From the NCBI GenBank assembly GCA_003134655.1, contig PLBY01000086.1, positions 1-41,745 of the forward strand: a stretch of DNA of 41,745 nt, in the 5' to 3' direction. Of this stretch, positions 8,531 to 18,037 are shown in pieces. The stretch's first letter is position 1; each line of letters begins with the position of its first letter. This DNA is from Acidobacteriaceae bacterium (GTDB taxonomy: Bacteria; Acidobacteriota; Terriglobia; Terriglobales; Acidobacteriaceae). Below the pieces are notes generated by a model. That model had not been told where the DNA came from and did not search any database. It saw nothing but the letters and a program-made list of their open reading frames with translations. The position numbers and the translations under genes were made by a program.

Positions 8531-9086
8531 GGGTACGGAAGGCTCCCCACTTTTAAGGTCGTCATTAAGCGTCTTGCACTTCTGTCAATTGTGCTAGGTC
8601 GAAGGCATGCGAGCCAAGATTGTCAAGTCGCTAGCTACCTGTTGAAGCGCTTTATAGCCAGAGCGCGACTAGCCCTCGGGTCCCGCATTGACAGGCGACC
8701 GCAAATCAACTGTGTCAATTGGACGCGAAACATTCCTTCGGTTGCTTCTTGGGGGGAAGGAAAAGGTCAGAGTGACCAATGTGCTCGCTCGAAAGGGAGC
8801 ATCATGATCAACAACCGAGACTATCTCGACGACTTGACAAGGCTCGGCCTGACCCTACGTGTCTGATCGTACACCGCGAAAGGCCAGTAATCAACTATCA
8901 AATAACTCGATCGCACTGCCAGAAACAATAATAGATGTGATCCTTTGTTGTATTCGACGCGAACGCCTTGACCGGTCACACTTCCCAAGAAGTGGTCAAT
9001 TTGGATCATTATTGTGAAATCAACCGATCCATAAAAAGTATGCTCCACCTCAGAAGGTGTAATTCTATGACCCAGACTAAACCTAG
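8531..9086. other. Non-coding stretch with possible debris
   Basis: No protein family can be read here. A 20-codon frame at 8804-8866 has an unusually good ribosome site (AAAGGGAG before ATG 8804) but ends at once, so it could be a leader peptide or the head of a lost gene. The missing N-terminal half of the receiver encoded at 9087 is not recognisable in any forward frame. No hairpin terminator was seen. Confidence 0.4.
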
Positions 9087-9719
9087 ATGGTTACAGCGAT
9101 GCGCGACTCCCAACCGGACGCTCTTACTCTGCTGGTCAGTGGCTATCCCGATGTAAAGAGCGCGATGGACGCCATCTTTCTGGAAGCGGACGAGATCATC
9201 GTGAAACCATTCGAGGCCGGAAAACTCGCCGAGCTCATTCACCAGAAGATGAGCACTCATAGGCCCGCTGCAAAGGAAAGAGCGGCCGCGGTCTTACAAC
9301 GCTGTAGCAGCACCATCGTCGAAGAGTGGTTGGCTCGGGTAAAGAAGACCCGGGAGCTAATCAGCATTCCGCTGACCGACAAGGAGCGTACCGGCTATCT
9401 TCCCAAACTGATCGAAGACTTGATTGTCCGCCTGATGGAGCCTAATGTTCCCGGACTGGAAGCCGATTCGATTTGTTCCACAGCGGCAGTCGCCCATGCC
9501 AAGATGCGCCAACTGCAAGGCTACACTCCCGGCATGCTGGTCCACGATTCGCGAATCCTCCAAGTCACTCTTTTCGGAACCCTGCAGAGAAATCTAAGCG
9601 CTTTGGATTTCAGCTTGCTCTTACCAGATGTCATGACCATAGCGGACGAGGTCGATTTCCAGCTTACACAAGCGATGGATAGCTACATGGAAGTGAAAGT
9701 GAAGCCAGCGGCGGCATAG
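9087..9719 (+). CDS. Truncated receiver fused to RsbRD N-terminal-like domain
   Basis: A protein of 210 residues. Residues 1-55 (LTLLVSGYPDVKSAMDAI, then EADEIIVKPFEAGKLAELI) are the last part of a receiver domain, with the conserved Lys in VKPF; the phosphoacceptor half is absent and a TAG stands immediately before the ATG. Residues 70-205 (STIVEEWLARVKKTRELISI, ERTGYLPKLIEDLIVRLM and a helical bundle to VDFQLTQAMDSYMEV) fit the RsbRD N-terminal domain of RsbT co-antagonist proteins, which belong to stressosome-type stress signalling. Full-length receiver-RsbRD proteins are known in soil bacteria, so this copy is probably 5'-truncated. It may be a pseudogene or a domain that works alone. No ribosome site precedes the start. 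Confidence 0.65.
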   Translation: MVTAMRDSQPDALTLLVSGYPDVKSAMDAIFLEADEIIVKPFEAGKLAELIHQKMSTHRPAAKERAAAVLQRCSSTIVEEWLARVKKTRELISIPLTDKERTGYLPKLIEDLIVRLMEPNVPGLEADSICSTAAVAHAKMRQLQGYTPGMLVHDSRILQVTLFGTLQRNLSALDFSLLLPDVMTIADEVDFQLTQAMDSYMEVKVKPAAA

Positions 9720-9766
9720 AGCTGTCTGGCCAGGGGCGGGACCAGGAACCAGCGTCTTGGAGGCTG

Positions 9767-10927
9767 TTACTTTTCCGTTGAAACGCTGCCCATGTCCGTT
9801 AGCACCAGTCGCAAGTTGCCAGGATTGGTAGCATAGGCGAGTCCGGTGGTGACATCTATCACGGCAGCGCGCACAAGTTTTTCGATCTCGCCATCGAAAT
9901 GCTGCATCCCGTCAGTATCTCCATCGGTCATTGCTTCAAGGAGTGTTTTGCCATCCTGCTCACCTTTTTCTATATACTCACGGGTTCGAAGAGTCGATTT
10001 CAGAATTTCCACGATCGCGATTCTCCCGCTGCCATCTGCCTTCGGTATGAGGCGCTGGGAAACAATCGCCTGGAAGCTCTTGGCCAGCCGATTGCGAATG
10101 GTGTGTTGTTCCCCCATGGGAAACGCCCCAATGATTCGCTCCACGGTTTTGGAGGCGTCGATCGTATGAAGAGTGGAAAGGACCAGATGGCCCGTCTCCG
10201 CTGCCTCCAAGGCAATTTCGATGGTCTCCTTGTCTCGCATTTCGCCGACCAGAATGACTTTGGGAGCCTGTCGCAAAGCGGCCCGCAGAGCCAGGGCGAA
10301 GCTGGGAGTGTCGCTGTGCAGTTCCCTCTGATGAACGATCGAGCGCTTGTGCCGATGCATGAACTCAATAGGATCTTCAATCGTCAAAATGTGATAAGCG
10401 TGGGTCTCATTAATCCGGTCCAACACTGCCGCTAACGTCGAGGATTTCCCCGATCCTGTGGGGCCGGTTACCAGAACAATTCCATTCTGAAGATCGGCGA
10501 TCTCGCCAAGTTGCGGAGGCAGGTTCAGTTGCGCAAGGGTGGGAATAAGCTGGGGAATGACACGCATCACAATGGCATGGCTGGCGCGCTGTTGAAATAT
10601 ATTGACGCGAAATCTGCACCGCCCCGGCATCCGATACGATATGTCACACGATCCCAAGGTCTGCAAAGAGTCCGTAGCCTGCTTGTTGCCGTCGATCAGT
10701 TCGTAGGCAATGCGACGAGTGTCCTCCGGAGTTAGGGGCGACATTCCAGAGAGTTTGACTGGAGCCAATTTGCCGGAGAGTTCCACCATTGGAAAACTAC
10801 CAGGCGACAGGATGAGATCACTTACTTTGTTGGAAACGCCAAGCATAGCCAGCAATAGCACTGGGAGAGGCATGGGCGTGGATTTAGGCACGACGGGTAT
10901 TAAGGCTTTTTGGGTCGCAGCTTCCAC
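9767..10927 (-). CDS. pilT: Type IV pilus retraction ATPase PilT
   Basis: A protein of 386 residues of the PilT/GspE secretion ATPase family. Visible motifs: Walker A GPTGSGKSS (about 155-163), the Asp box with TIEDPIEF, Walker B VILVGEMRD and the His box HLVLSTLHT. The C-terminal part has RLAKSFQAIVSQRLIPK and lacks the tetracysteine zinc site of PilB/GspE, which favours PilT over PilB. PilT hexamers at the pilus base pull the pilus in and drive twitching. The start is GTG 10927 with AAAGGA 7 bases upstream. No other pilus genes are in the window. It is the only pilus gene beside a cluster of signalling genes, including a PilZ protein. A second, specialised pilT paralogue is possible because the N-terminal 25 residues are longer than usual. 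Confidence 0.9.
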   Translation of the reverse strand: MEAATQKALIPVVPKSTPMPLPVLLLAMLGVSNKVSDLILSPGSFPMVELSGKLAPVKLSGMSPLTPEDTRRIAYELIDGNKQATDSLQTLGSCDISYRMPGRCRFRVNIFQQRASHAIVMRVIPQLIPTLAQLNLPPQLGEIADLQNGIVLVTGPTGSGKSSTLAAVLDRINETHAYHILTIEDPIEFMHRHKRSIVHQRELHSDTPSFALALRAALRQAPKVILVGEMRDKETIEIALEAAETGHLVLSTLHTIDASKTVERIIGAFPMGEQHTIRNRLAKSFQAIVSQRLIPKADGSGRIAIVEILKSTLRTREYIEKGEQDGKTLLEAMTDGDTDGMQHFDGEIEKLVRAAVIDVTTGLAYATNPGNLRLVLTDMGSVSTEK

Positions 10928-11164
10928 TCCGGGATCCTTTCTCTTGCATATTTGAGATCTGATTCGATCCCTGTCTGGAGATTCATATATAGATCGGAGC
11001 TACTCCACCGATTTCTCGCCTACGGTTGCTTTATCCTGTTCGCCTTGATGGATTCCTCCCCACGCGACTCACATATAGGTCTTTGGCCTTGAGCGCAGCT
11101 TGCGCCCGGATGGGCCTTTGCCCAAGGAATAACTATGGGATGTGGGCGGAGCGAGGGAATTTCA

Positions 11165-11377
11165 TTAGTCGCGGCCTGAACTGAGCATAGCTGCCTTCGG
11201 GATCGGTTGGAGCACCGATGCCGGGCCGTGCTTCTCGCGTGAGTGAATTTGCATAGCCCTTGCCGCTTGGGTTCGACGATTGCCCTGGTCCTCCATAAAG
11301 GAGTCGATCCGCTCAATATGCGAGCAGTCGTGACACTGCAGGAAAGTGCCGTTCGGGTCTTTGCTGATTTTGTACAT
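11165..11377 (-). CDS. Small protein with CxxC and HxxxxH, possible zinc site
   Basis: A product of about 70 residues. The sequence FLQCHDCSHIERIDSF gives a C-x2-C knuckle and later MQIHSREKHG gives H-x4-H, together a plausible zinc-binding set. The composition is protein-like, and the tail is short and Pro/Ala-rich. ATG 11377 has AGGTG about 6 bases upstream; an in-frame GTG at 11386 is the alternative. No family is recognised. It is isolated in a gene-poor stretch, so it could be a small regulator or an orphan. Confidence 0.45.
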   Translation of the reverse strand: MYKISKDPNGTFLQCHDCSHIERIDSFMEDQGNRRTQAARAMQIHSREKHGPASVLQPIPKAAMLSSGRD

Positions 11378-11387
11378 GTTTCGCACC

Positions 11388-12072
11388 TACGCTCTCCAGT
11401 CCCAAGGTCAAAGGCTCTGAAACTAATCGTGACAGGGCCTTTCAGTGTTTTGATCACTGAGTTCCATATCCCAGATAACAGACTATGTATCGCGATCCGA
11501 TCCGCGATCCATGAACGGCCACGCGCAATCTGGTGGCCATTGGAACGTTGCCTTCGGTCTGATGACGAGGAGTTCGGTTGGTTTGAATTCGTCGCAGCGG
11601 TCGTCTCGGCGCGGGGAAGGGTCGGGAAGCGGCATTCTCGTCATAACATTTCACACTCTCGAGGGCGTGGCGCAACGTCTCTTTGGTTGCGCCACTAGGC
11701 GAGACGGGCGGGCAACGGGGGTAGACCGCATCCGTCTCTTGGTATCGTCGACATTCATGCAACTTTACGGTCATCATGTATCTGGTGTCTGGTCAAGATT
11801 GCACAGTATGAACGACATGTCCGTTCGTAGGCTGACTCTTGATTCTTTCATAATACGGAGATAGTACGGCATGCCTCGTTACGGGCACCGTCTCTTCTAA
11901 GTTGTGCGAGGTTAGTTACATATGTTGACTTCCGTGCATATGGGCAAATAGTTCTTAGTTGGTGCTCTTGTCAGACTCATAAAAACAAGTGTGCGATGAT
12001 GTGGCCTATTCACGGTTCAATGGCTAGGATCCTTCCAGTGCAAGAATGCGAGGTGCAAGTGGACGCTGCGAA
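11388..12072. other. Gene-poor stretch, nothing convincing found
   Basis: Several frames stay open because the DNA is GC-rich, but their translations are Arg/Ser-rich, lack ribosome sites and conflict with each other. No RNA gene, insertion-sequence end or strong terminator was recognised. Confidence 0.45.
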
Positions 12073-12285
12073 TTAGAGTCTGAGCCAAACGCAGACTGCT
12101 ACGATCAGGGAAAGGCATGCGAGCGCAATCACTTTCACGATATGTTGTTTCTTCTTGTCATTAGCTGCATCGATTTCAAGGAGTGCTTGTTTCTGAGTTT
12201 TATCGATAAGTTCGTCAGAAGGGTGTTCCACGCCTGTATTGCGTAGCCACTGGGCATATCGTTCTCTTTTGTCCGAGGTCATCAT
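12073..12285 (-). CDS. Small C-tail-anchored membrane protein
   Basis: A product of 70 residues: a charged N-terminal helix (SDKRERYAQWLRNTGVEHPS), a linker with ELIDKTQKQALLEIDAAND and a basic KKKQ flank, then one hydrophobic span at the extreme C-terminus (IVKVIALACLSLIVAVCVWL). This is a typical C-tail anchor with the N-terminus in the cytoplasm. There is no ribosome site of note. The membrane span and ordered charge pattern support a real gene; no family or function is recognised. Confidence 0.5.
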   Translation of the reverse strand: MMTSDKRERYAQWLRNTGVEHPSDELIDKTQKQALLEIDAANDKKKQHIVKVIALACLSLIVAVCVWLRL

Positions 12286-13271
12286 GGCGATATTTGTAAC
12301 CTTTCTTCCAGGGCGGGAGCGTCCAGGCTGCGCCCCGAGTCTACTTTCATTTGGGTCTCCACTGCGCCACCAACCTTCCAGTCAGTGTGGATGTCCCTCA
12401 GCTATTGAGCCGTGATGGTGTAGGCGCGCACTACGGTCCACGGGCCCCAGTCGCCCGTGCGGAGAGGCCACTTTCCCGGGTCCGGCTTCGAGAGCAGCGT
12501 GCAGCCATGCCGATGTTTGCGGGGTGTCATTTCTTAAGTCCTTGTTCAACCTGTTCCGTTGTGGGGCCAATACTTAAGGGTACGCTTCTCTGATGGGCTG
12601 TGCTCAGGGCATTGGTACAAGCACCTCAGGAACGCCGCCATATTCATGGCTCTGATGCTGGGGCATAATGCGGACCTAAAGTTGGGCGGAGAGGCAGGAC
12701 CTCCTTGTCTGGAGATTCAACGTCCACTTTGCTCGGCCTCACTGATTTTCAGTGACGGCGGCGAGGCTTTCCGCGTTGTTCCGCCCGGTATTGCATGTAT
12801 GTTGTCAACAACCTGCTGTGTCCCGGACCATTCAGAAATGTGGGAAACGTCACAATGCGACCCAGAATCCATAGGGGCAGAAGTATATCCACCGCGACCA
12901 GCAGCCAGCTGTCTATCCTCATTTGTTTATCGCCCTTAAAGCGCCGGTGCTAAGGAACCACCACCTCGTAATCCCAGATTGCCGTTAATCGATATATGAA
13001 TGCCCACCTCTCAATTACACCAGACATAAGGCCGTCGCGAGCGAACTTCAGTCACTATCGCGGCATCCGCAAGAGGAAGATGATAGGTGGTTGCAAGACT
13101 TGCCGGATTCGCGTTGGTAGATGGACAAGAGCAGGACTCCCGGGATCTGTAAATCTGGAGCCTTATCGGTTCGACTCCTCTTTCAAGGGAATGCGCAGGT
13201 GTAAGGTACTACCAATTCCGCCAACTAAGTACATGAATGGCGTGCCGAATAGCCATCAAGGGAGAAAGACA
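12286..13271. other. Gene-poor stretch, nothing convincing found
   Basis: Open frames on both strands have no recognisable domain, no ribosome sites and poor composition. A tRNA-like tail around 13120-13190 was examined and did not fold. Confidence 0.4.
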
Positions 13272-13451
13272 ATGAAGACGAAGACATGGACGGTGATCAC
13301 CAACTCGGGCAAACGCGCAGACCTTGAGTCTGGGCTTGAGAAAAAGGAGCTTCTAAAGCCGATGCACATTAGTGCCAGAGAGTTTATCCATTATCTGGCC
13401 CTTGACAGCCACATTGACGACGATTCTTTGCGGTCACTATTTAAGCTGTAA
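13272..13451 (+). CDS. Small acidic hypothetical protein
   Basis: A product of 59 residues from ATG 13272, preceded by AAGGGAGAAAG 2-5 bases upstream of the usual window, a good purine-rich ribosome site. The start is MKTKTWTVITNSGKRADLES and the end is DDDSLRSLFKL. It has mixed charge, no membrane span and no motif I recognise. The same frame is open further upstream to 12996, but the ribosome site favours the short form. Evidence is limited to the start signal and composition. Confidence 0.4.
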   Translation: MKTKTWTVITNSGKRADLESGLEKKELLKPMHISAREFIHYLALDSHIDDDSLRSLFKL

Positions 13452-14029
13452 GGCTCCGACCTGGAGTGCGAACTCCACGTTCGCAATCGGAACGGACCTC
13501 AGTCGTCCTCGTATTTTGATGAGTCCCTCCGCCAGCAACGGTGGATATTGAAGCATTCGGATTGATATGGAGTTGTTCCCCCCGGCCCGCTACCGATTGC
13601 GATAGACAAGCAATCCTCCGGTTCCCGAATCGAGCGGACCTCCTGTTCTGCGATCTTTGCCTTTACCGTAGGGGCGGACTCATTCGTCCGCCATGCGATG
13701 CGAAGCGAGCCCCGGACGAATGCGTCCGGGACTACATGACCAGAGATTATTTCTTGACAGTTGTTCCTACGCACCCTATCGTTAATGGTGTTCCGGCATT
13801 CGTGCCGGAATGAAGCCGTAGTCTCATGCAGAGTGGCTGAGGGTAACGGGCCCGCGGACGCCACGACAACCGGATCAGGAACCAGCCTGATCATATGGTG
13901 TCAATTCCCGCCCGGTTTGCGGGGGACATGAGATCTCGGTGAGCAGTTGCCTCGTCCCCACATCCCGGATGAGGCATTCGTGTTTTTAGGGCGCGCAGGG
14001 CCCAGCGCAGCCATGCTGGAGAAGCATTC
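13452..14029. other. Intergenic stretch holding one palindromic repeat
   Basis: Frames on both strands were read and none gives a recognisable protein. The only clear structure is the double-hairpin repeat at 13668-13735. The end of the stretch contains the GGAG ribosome site of the cysteine desulfurase gene. Confidence 0.45.
13668..13735. repeat. GTAG...CTAC double-hairpin repeat (REP/BIME-like)
   Basis: The unit starts GTAG and ends CTAC. The first hairpin is GGCGGAC-TCATTC-GTCCGCC (13673-13692); the second is CCCGGACG-AATG-CGTCCGGG (13711-13730); a short GCGAAGCGAG-type linker joins them. The two hairpins are near-inverted copies of each other. The layout matches the other GTAG-headed repeats in this window. 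Confidence 0.7.
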
Positions 14030-15241
14030 ATGAATCCGCGAATTTATTTTGATCATTCCGCCACCACCCCGCTCGATCCTCGGGTGCTTACGGCAATGGG
14101 CCCATTTCTCGGCGGCGCCTTTGGAAATCCGTCGAGCCTGCACCAGGAAGGCCGTGCTGCCCGTGCAGCAATTGAGACTGCGCGCGCGCAAGTCGCCTCG
14201 CTGATCGGCGCTGAGCCAGAAGAGATCATCTTCACCGCTAGCGGCACCGAGGCCGACAACCTCGCATTGATCGGCGCCGTGCGCGCCAGCGGCCGTCCCG
14301 GACACGTGGTAACAACCTCCATCGAGCACGCCGCGATTCTCGAGACCTGCCTCTTCCTCGCTGGGTCGGGAACAAAGATCACGCATCTTCCTGTTGATGC
14401 CGACGGTCTAGTCAGCCCTCAGAGCTTGCTGCGCGCGCTGCAGTCGAAGGTGACCCTTGTCTCCGTCATGGCAGCGAACAATGTCGTGGGGACGCTCCAG
14501 CCCATCGAGGAACTCGCGCACCTCACGAAACTGCACGGCGTACTCTTCCACACCGACGCGGTTCAGGCCGCGGGGAAGATTCCGCTCGACGTCAATCGTC
14601 TGCACGTCGACCTGCTCTCGCTCTCAGCACACAAATTGCATGGACCGAAAGGCATCGGCGCGCTCTACGTCCGCAAGGGCACGCGGCTGTCGCCCATCGT
14701 CTTCGGTGGCGGGCAGGAGCGCGGCCTGCGGTCGGCCACAGAAAACGTTGTCGGAATTGTCGGCTTTGGCGCGGGGGCGGCTATTGCAAGGGAAGAGTTA
14801 GCTGAGGAGGCGACGCGGCTGGCCGGGTTCCGCACATTCATCTCTGAAGAACTTTTCCGGCTTTTGCCCGATTCGTATCTCTTCGGTCACCCAGTCCATC
14901 GCCTGCCCGGACATCTAAGCTTCGGACTCCGAGGCCAAGAGCGCGAGGTCGGGAAACTTGTGGCAGCTTTCGATGCTGCTGGCGTTGCAGTCTCAGCCGG
15001 AAGCGCTTGTAGCGCGAATCATTCTGGCGAACCCTCCAATGTCCTCCTCGCCATGGGATGCGATGCCGAGCGCGCTCGTGGTCTGATCCGCCTCAGCCTG
15101 GGCCGCTTCAACACGCAGCAGGAAGTCGATTGCTTCCTGGAAATATTGCCTCGAGCGGTCGCCACGCTCTCAGTTCCGCGAAATGCAGTCGCTGAACTAA
15201 AAGTCCCTTCCAGCACACTCGCGGCGGGAGCACTGGCGTGA
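14030..15241 (+). CDS. Cysteine desulfurase (NifS/IscS type)
   Basis: A class V aminotransferase of 403 residues that moves sulfur from cysteine to an active-site cysteine, using PLP. Visible residues: YFDHSATTPLDP at the N-terminus, His100 in SIEHAAIL, Asp176 in FHTDAVQ, the PLP lysine Lys202 in SAHKLHGPKG, the RSATENV motif, and the catalytic Cys327 in SAGSACSANHSGEPS on the mobile loop. The length is normal for the IscS/NifS group. The ATG at 14030 has GGAG about 7 bases upstream. No IscU, NifU or tRNA-thiolation gene is next to it, so its client (iron-sulfur assembly, tRNA thiolation or another pathway) cannot be told. Confidence 0.92.
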   Translation: MNPRIYFDHSATTPLDPRVLTAMGPFLGGAFGNPSSLHQEGRAARAAIETARAQVASLIGAEPEEIIFTASGTEADNLALIGAVRASGRPGHVVTTSIEHAAILETCLFLAGSGTKITHLPVDADGLVSPQSLLRALQSKVTLVSVMAANNVVGTLQPIEELAHLTKLHGVLFHTDAVQAAGKIPLDVNRLHVDLLSLSAHKLHGPKGIGALYVRKGTRLSPIVFGGGQERGLRSATENVVGIVGFGAGAAIAREELAEEATRLAGFRTFISEELFRLLPDSYLFGHPVHRLPGHLSFGLRGQEREVGKLVAAFDAAGVAVSAGSACSANHSGEPSNVLLAMGCDAERARGLIRLSLGRFNTQQEVDCFLEILPRAVATLSVPRNAVAELKVPSSTLAAGALA

Positions 15242-15251
15242 CACGACGCGT

Positions 15252-16331
15252 TCACGATGTGGGCGAATTCATGGTGCTGGGATCTCGCACTAACCACTCC
15301 GCAATGATGGATCGATCTAGGACCGATGGCCTGATGAAAGTGATCAAGATCAAACGGCGTCCGCTGATCCAGAATGCACGAGAGTTCGCAGGGGTCACAA
15401 TCCGTTTGATTTTCTGACCTGGAATGGGCTCATCCTCAGACACAGTTCGTGGGTCGTAGTCGGGTATTGCCCGCGAGATGTCGTCGAAATGCTCAATCGC
15501 ACTGCGGTCGTCTGGAAACTGCTCGATCAGTACCGGTACATACATTGGCGGGACGCTTTGACTGACATAGACTGTCGCGTATCCGCGACGACTGGAACCG
15601 TTTGAACCGTCGTCGGACGCCAGCAGCTCCGTGCGGTTCATGCCGCCAAAGTACATCGGAAGCAGTTCTTGCTGCAACGCCGCTACTGCCTCTGTGTTTA
15701 ACTGCCTACACTCTTCAGCTGACCGAGTGTCCACAATTTGCTTGCACCCACCCGGAGTTGGCAAGATAGGAATTAACTCAACCCTCATTCTCCGTTTGAA
15801 TGTCGTGCTGCGCTGGATACGTGTCCAGCCAAGATCTCGCTGCTTGGAATTGGCTGATCTCTCGGTGAGTTCGACCGGAAAATACTGCGTCCCATCAGCC
15901 CGGCTGTCACCAAGTCGATCAGAAAAATGGCTCAGCTCGAATCCAACCAGCGGTCCACAGGGAGGACTGAAGTCGCTTTTGGGGTCGCTGAGGTGAAGCG
16001 AATACCCATCCCACGTTTGCAGGACGGCCAAGTCGTGAATAGAGCTCCCGAAGAAGACCTCTCCTTTTGTATCTGTCCTTAGCAGTTCGCTGCGCAATGC
16101 TTGCTTATGTCCCATGCCGCTTGCGACGACCTGCAAGCAGACGTCCATGTTTGGAAGTGGTTTGTCAGTGAGCGCGTCGACCACTTCAACGGACATCGCC
16201 GGCGCGATACGCACAAACAAGTACACATACAGACCAGCTAAAGCGAAGGCGAAACAGAACAGTGCTAGACCGATCCACTTCAGCCAACGCCTCGTCTTTC
16301 TTGGGCGCAAGCTCTGTGCTGCAGTCGACAT
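15252..16331 (-). CDS. Membrane-anchored extracytoplasmic protein of unknown function
   Basis: A protein of 359 residues. A basic N-terminus (RPRKTRRWLKW) leads into one membrane span (about 20-40), and the rest should lie outside the cytoplasm. Residues 45-100 (VEVVDALTDKPLPNMDVCL, then TDTKGEVFFGSS) look like a small beta-sandwich of the carboxypeptidase-regulatory type. The remainder is unassigned, with paired cysteines (GGCKQIV, EECRQL) and a C-terminal segment RRLILITFIRPSVLDRSIIAEW. It ends 10 bases after the converging cysteine desulfurase gene. No catalytic motif is seen and no function is proposed. Confidence 0.75.
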   Translation of the reverse strand: MSTAAQSLRPRKTRRWLKWIGLALFCFAFALAGLYVYLFVRIAPAMSVEVVDALTDKPLPNMDVCLQVVASGMGHKQALRSELLRTDTKGEVFFGSSIHDLAVLQTWDGYSLHLSDPKSDFSPPCGPLVGFELSHFSDRLGDSRADGTQYFPVELTERSANSKQRDLGWTRIQRSTTFKRRMRVELIPILPTPGGCKQIVDTRSAEECRQLNTEAVAALQQELLPMYFGGMNRTELLASDDGSNGSSRRGYATVYVSQSVPPMYVPVLIEQFPDDRSAIEHFDDISRAIPDYDPRTVSEDEPIPGQKIKRIVTPANSRAFWISGRRLILITFIRPSVLDRSIIAEWLVRDPSTMNSPTS

Positions 16332-16417
16332 TCCTTAACTAAACGCGCAAGCCCGAAACGCGTCAAGGTTACCGACGGCGAAGACGTTTTCGCTGCGAAC
16401 TTCGGGATGCTATTGGC

Positions 16418-16455
16418 AAAAAGGGCCGGTCTGCTCCCCCAGCAGATCGGCCCTT
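16418..16455 (-). terminator. Rho-independent terminator after aceA
   Basis: A 15-bp stem, AAGGGCCGATCTGCT pairing with AGCAGACCGGCCCTT with one G-T pair, around a five-base loop, followed on the minus strand by a T-run (16418-16422). It lies 33 bases after the isocitrate lyase stop codon. Confidence 0.85.
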
Positions 16456-16487
16456 CATACTGTTTCCACCGTTCGAACAGCGACCGT

Positions 16488-17987
16488 TTAGTCCCCAGAC
16501 GGCAACAACATCTCCTCGGGCCCGAAGTCAATTGTGACCGGGGTATGTGGGCACTCGCCGAGAATCGGCTGGCATCCTGCATCCGGCCCACGTTCCGGGC
16601 GGGTCAGTGCTTTCTTCTCCATGAACTGCTCCGTCTCGGTGGACCCAGCGAGCGCCGTGGTCGAAGCCAGACCGCCGCTGATCACCTGCTGCACCTGATC
16701 GAAATATCCCGTGCCCACGAAGCGCTGGTGCTTCACAGCTTCATACCCGTACTGTGTCTCGCGGCTGAACTCCTTCTCTTGCAGCCGTGAATAGGCGGTC
16801 ATGCCGTTGAGCTTGTACCCACGAGCCAGTTCGAACATGCTGAGGTTTAGCGCGTGGAATCCCGCCAGGGTCACGAACTGGAACTTGTACCCCATGCGCG
16901 CCAGTTCCGGCTGGAAGCGTGCGATCGTTGCTTCGTCCAGATTCTTGCGCCAGTTGAAGCTGGGCGAACAGTTGTAGGCCAGCCCCTTGCCCGGATACTG
17001 CGCGTGAATCGCTTCGGCAAAACGCCGTGCCTCTTCCAGATCGGGATGCGAAGTCTCGCACCAGATCAGGTCGGCATAAGGGGCATAGGCCAGCCCGCGG
17101 GCGATGGCCGAATCGATCCCACCGCGGATGCAGAAGAAGCCCTCCGACGCGCGCTCGCCTGTGCAGAACTCTCGGTCGCGTGCGTCGATGTCGCTGGTCA
17201 GCAAATGCGCGCTGTCGGCGTCGGTGCGGGCCATGATCAGCGTGGGCACGCCCATCACGTCGGCCGCCAGCCGCGCCGCCACCAATTTCTGGATGGCCTC
17301 GGTCGTGGAAACCAGAACCTTCCCGCCGAGATGCCCGCACTTCTTCGCGGAAGACAACTGATCTTCGAAGTGAACGCACGCGGCGCCAGCCTCGATCATG
17401 CCCTTCATCAGTTCGAAAGCATTCAGCGTCCCGCCGAATCCCGCTTCCGCATCGGCAACCAGCGGCGCAAACCAAGTCTGCCCCGGAGCCACTTTCCCCT
17501 CTGCGTGATGCACCTGGTCCGCGCGCTGCAGTGCGTTATTGATCCGCCGGCACAGGTTTGGAACACTGTCCGCCGGATACAAGCTCTGGTCGGGATACAT
17601 TGTGCCTGCGTTATTGGCGTCGGCCGCAACCTGCCATCCGCTAACGTAGATCGCCTTCAGCCCGGCCTGCACCTGCTGCACAGCCTGGTTGCCGGTCATC
17701 GCACCGAGCGCGTTGATATAAGGATCGGTCTGCAGAAGTTCCCACAGACGCTCCGCCCCCATGCGCGCCAGCGTGTGCTCAATGTGGATCGAGCCTCGCA
17801 AGCGCAGCACATCTACTGCTGTGTACGGACGTTCAACGCCCTTCCACCGCGGATTGGACGCCCAATCCTGGTTCATCGCTGCCTGGGCAAGAGCATATTG
17901 GGCGACGCGTTCCTGTTCGCTCAATGGGTGCTCGATCTGGTGGTGGGTTGAAGGTTGCGCGTTGTGTCCGTTTCCTTTGGCCGACAT
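16488..17987 (-). CDS. aceA: Isocitrate lyase
   Basis: A protein of 499 residues that splits isocitrate into glyoxylate and succinate, the first step of the glyoxylate shunt. The catalytic signature KKCGHLGGK is present near residue 216, preceded by [12 protein letters not shown] and followed by [11 protein letters not shown], and SPSFNWRK is also present. It is longer than the E. coli enzyme (about 434 residues), with an insertion around [14 protein letters not shown] and a C-terminal extension. ATG 17987 is chosen because AGGAG lies 7 bases upstream; an ATG at 17993 would leave a 1-base gap. It is the second gene after aceB with about 50 bases between them, so both are likely one transcript that ends at the hairpin at 16418-16455. 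Confidence 0.95.
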   Translation of the reverse strand: MSAKGNGHNAQPSTHHQIEHPLSEQERVAQYALAQAAMNQDWASNPRWKGVERPYTAVDVLRLRGSIHIEHTLARMGAERLWELLQTDPYINALGAMTGNQAVQQVQAGLKAIYVSGWQVAADANNAGTMYPDQSLYPADSVPNLCRRINNALQRADQVHHAEGKVAPGQTWFAPLVADAEAGFGGTLNAFELMKGMIEAGAACVHFEDQLSSAKKCGHLGGKVLVSTTEAIQKLVAARLAADVMGVPTLIMARTDADSAHLLTSDIDARDREFCTGERASEGFFCIRGGIDSAIARGLAYAPYADLIWCETSHPDLEEARRFAEAIHAQYPGKGLAYNCSPSFNWRKNLDEATIARFQPELARMGYKFQFVTLAGFHALNLSMFELARGYKLNGMTAYSRLQEKEFSRETQYGYEAVKHQRFVGTGYFDQVQQVISGGLASTTALAGSTETEQFMEKKALTRPERGPDAGCQPILGECPHTPVTIDFGPEEMLLPSGD

Positions 17988-18037
17988 GTACATTCTCCTG
18001 AAATCTCTTCTCTTTAGTTCTTAGGGTGAGTAGCTGG

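Noticed and set aside
13085..13200. tRNA-like tail with GGTTCGACTCC and a CTGTAAA loop
   Set aside because: Neither the T-stem nor the anticodon stem pairs over five bases and no acceptor partner was found, so it is not a tRNA I can support.
11020..13894. Several 100-150 residue frames in the gene-poor stretch
   Set aside because: Both strands are open in overlapping positions with Arg/Ser-rich translations and no start signals, typical of chance frames in GC-rich DNA.
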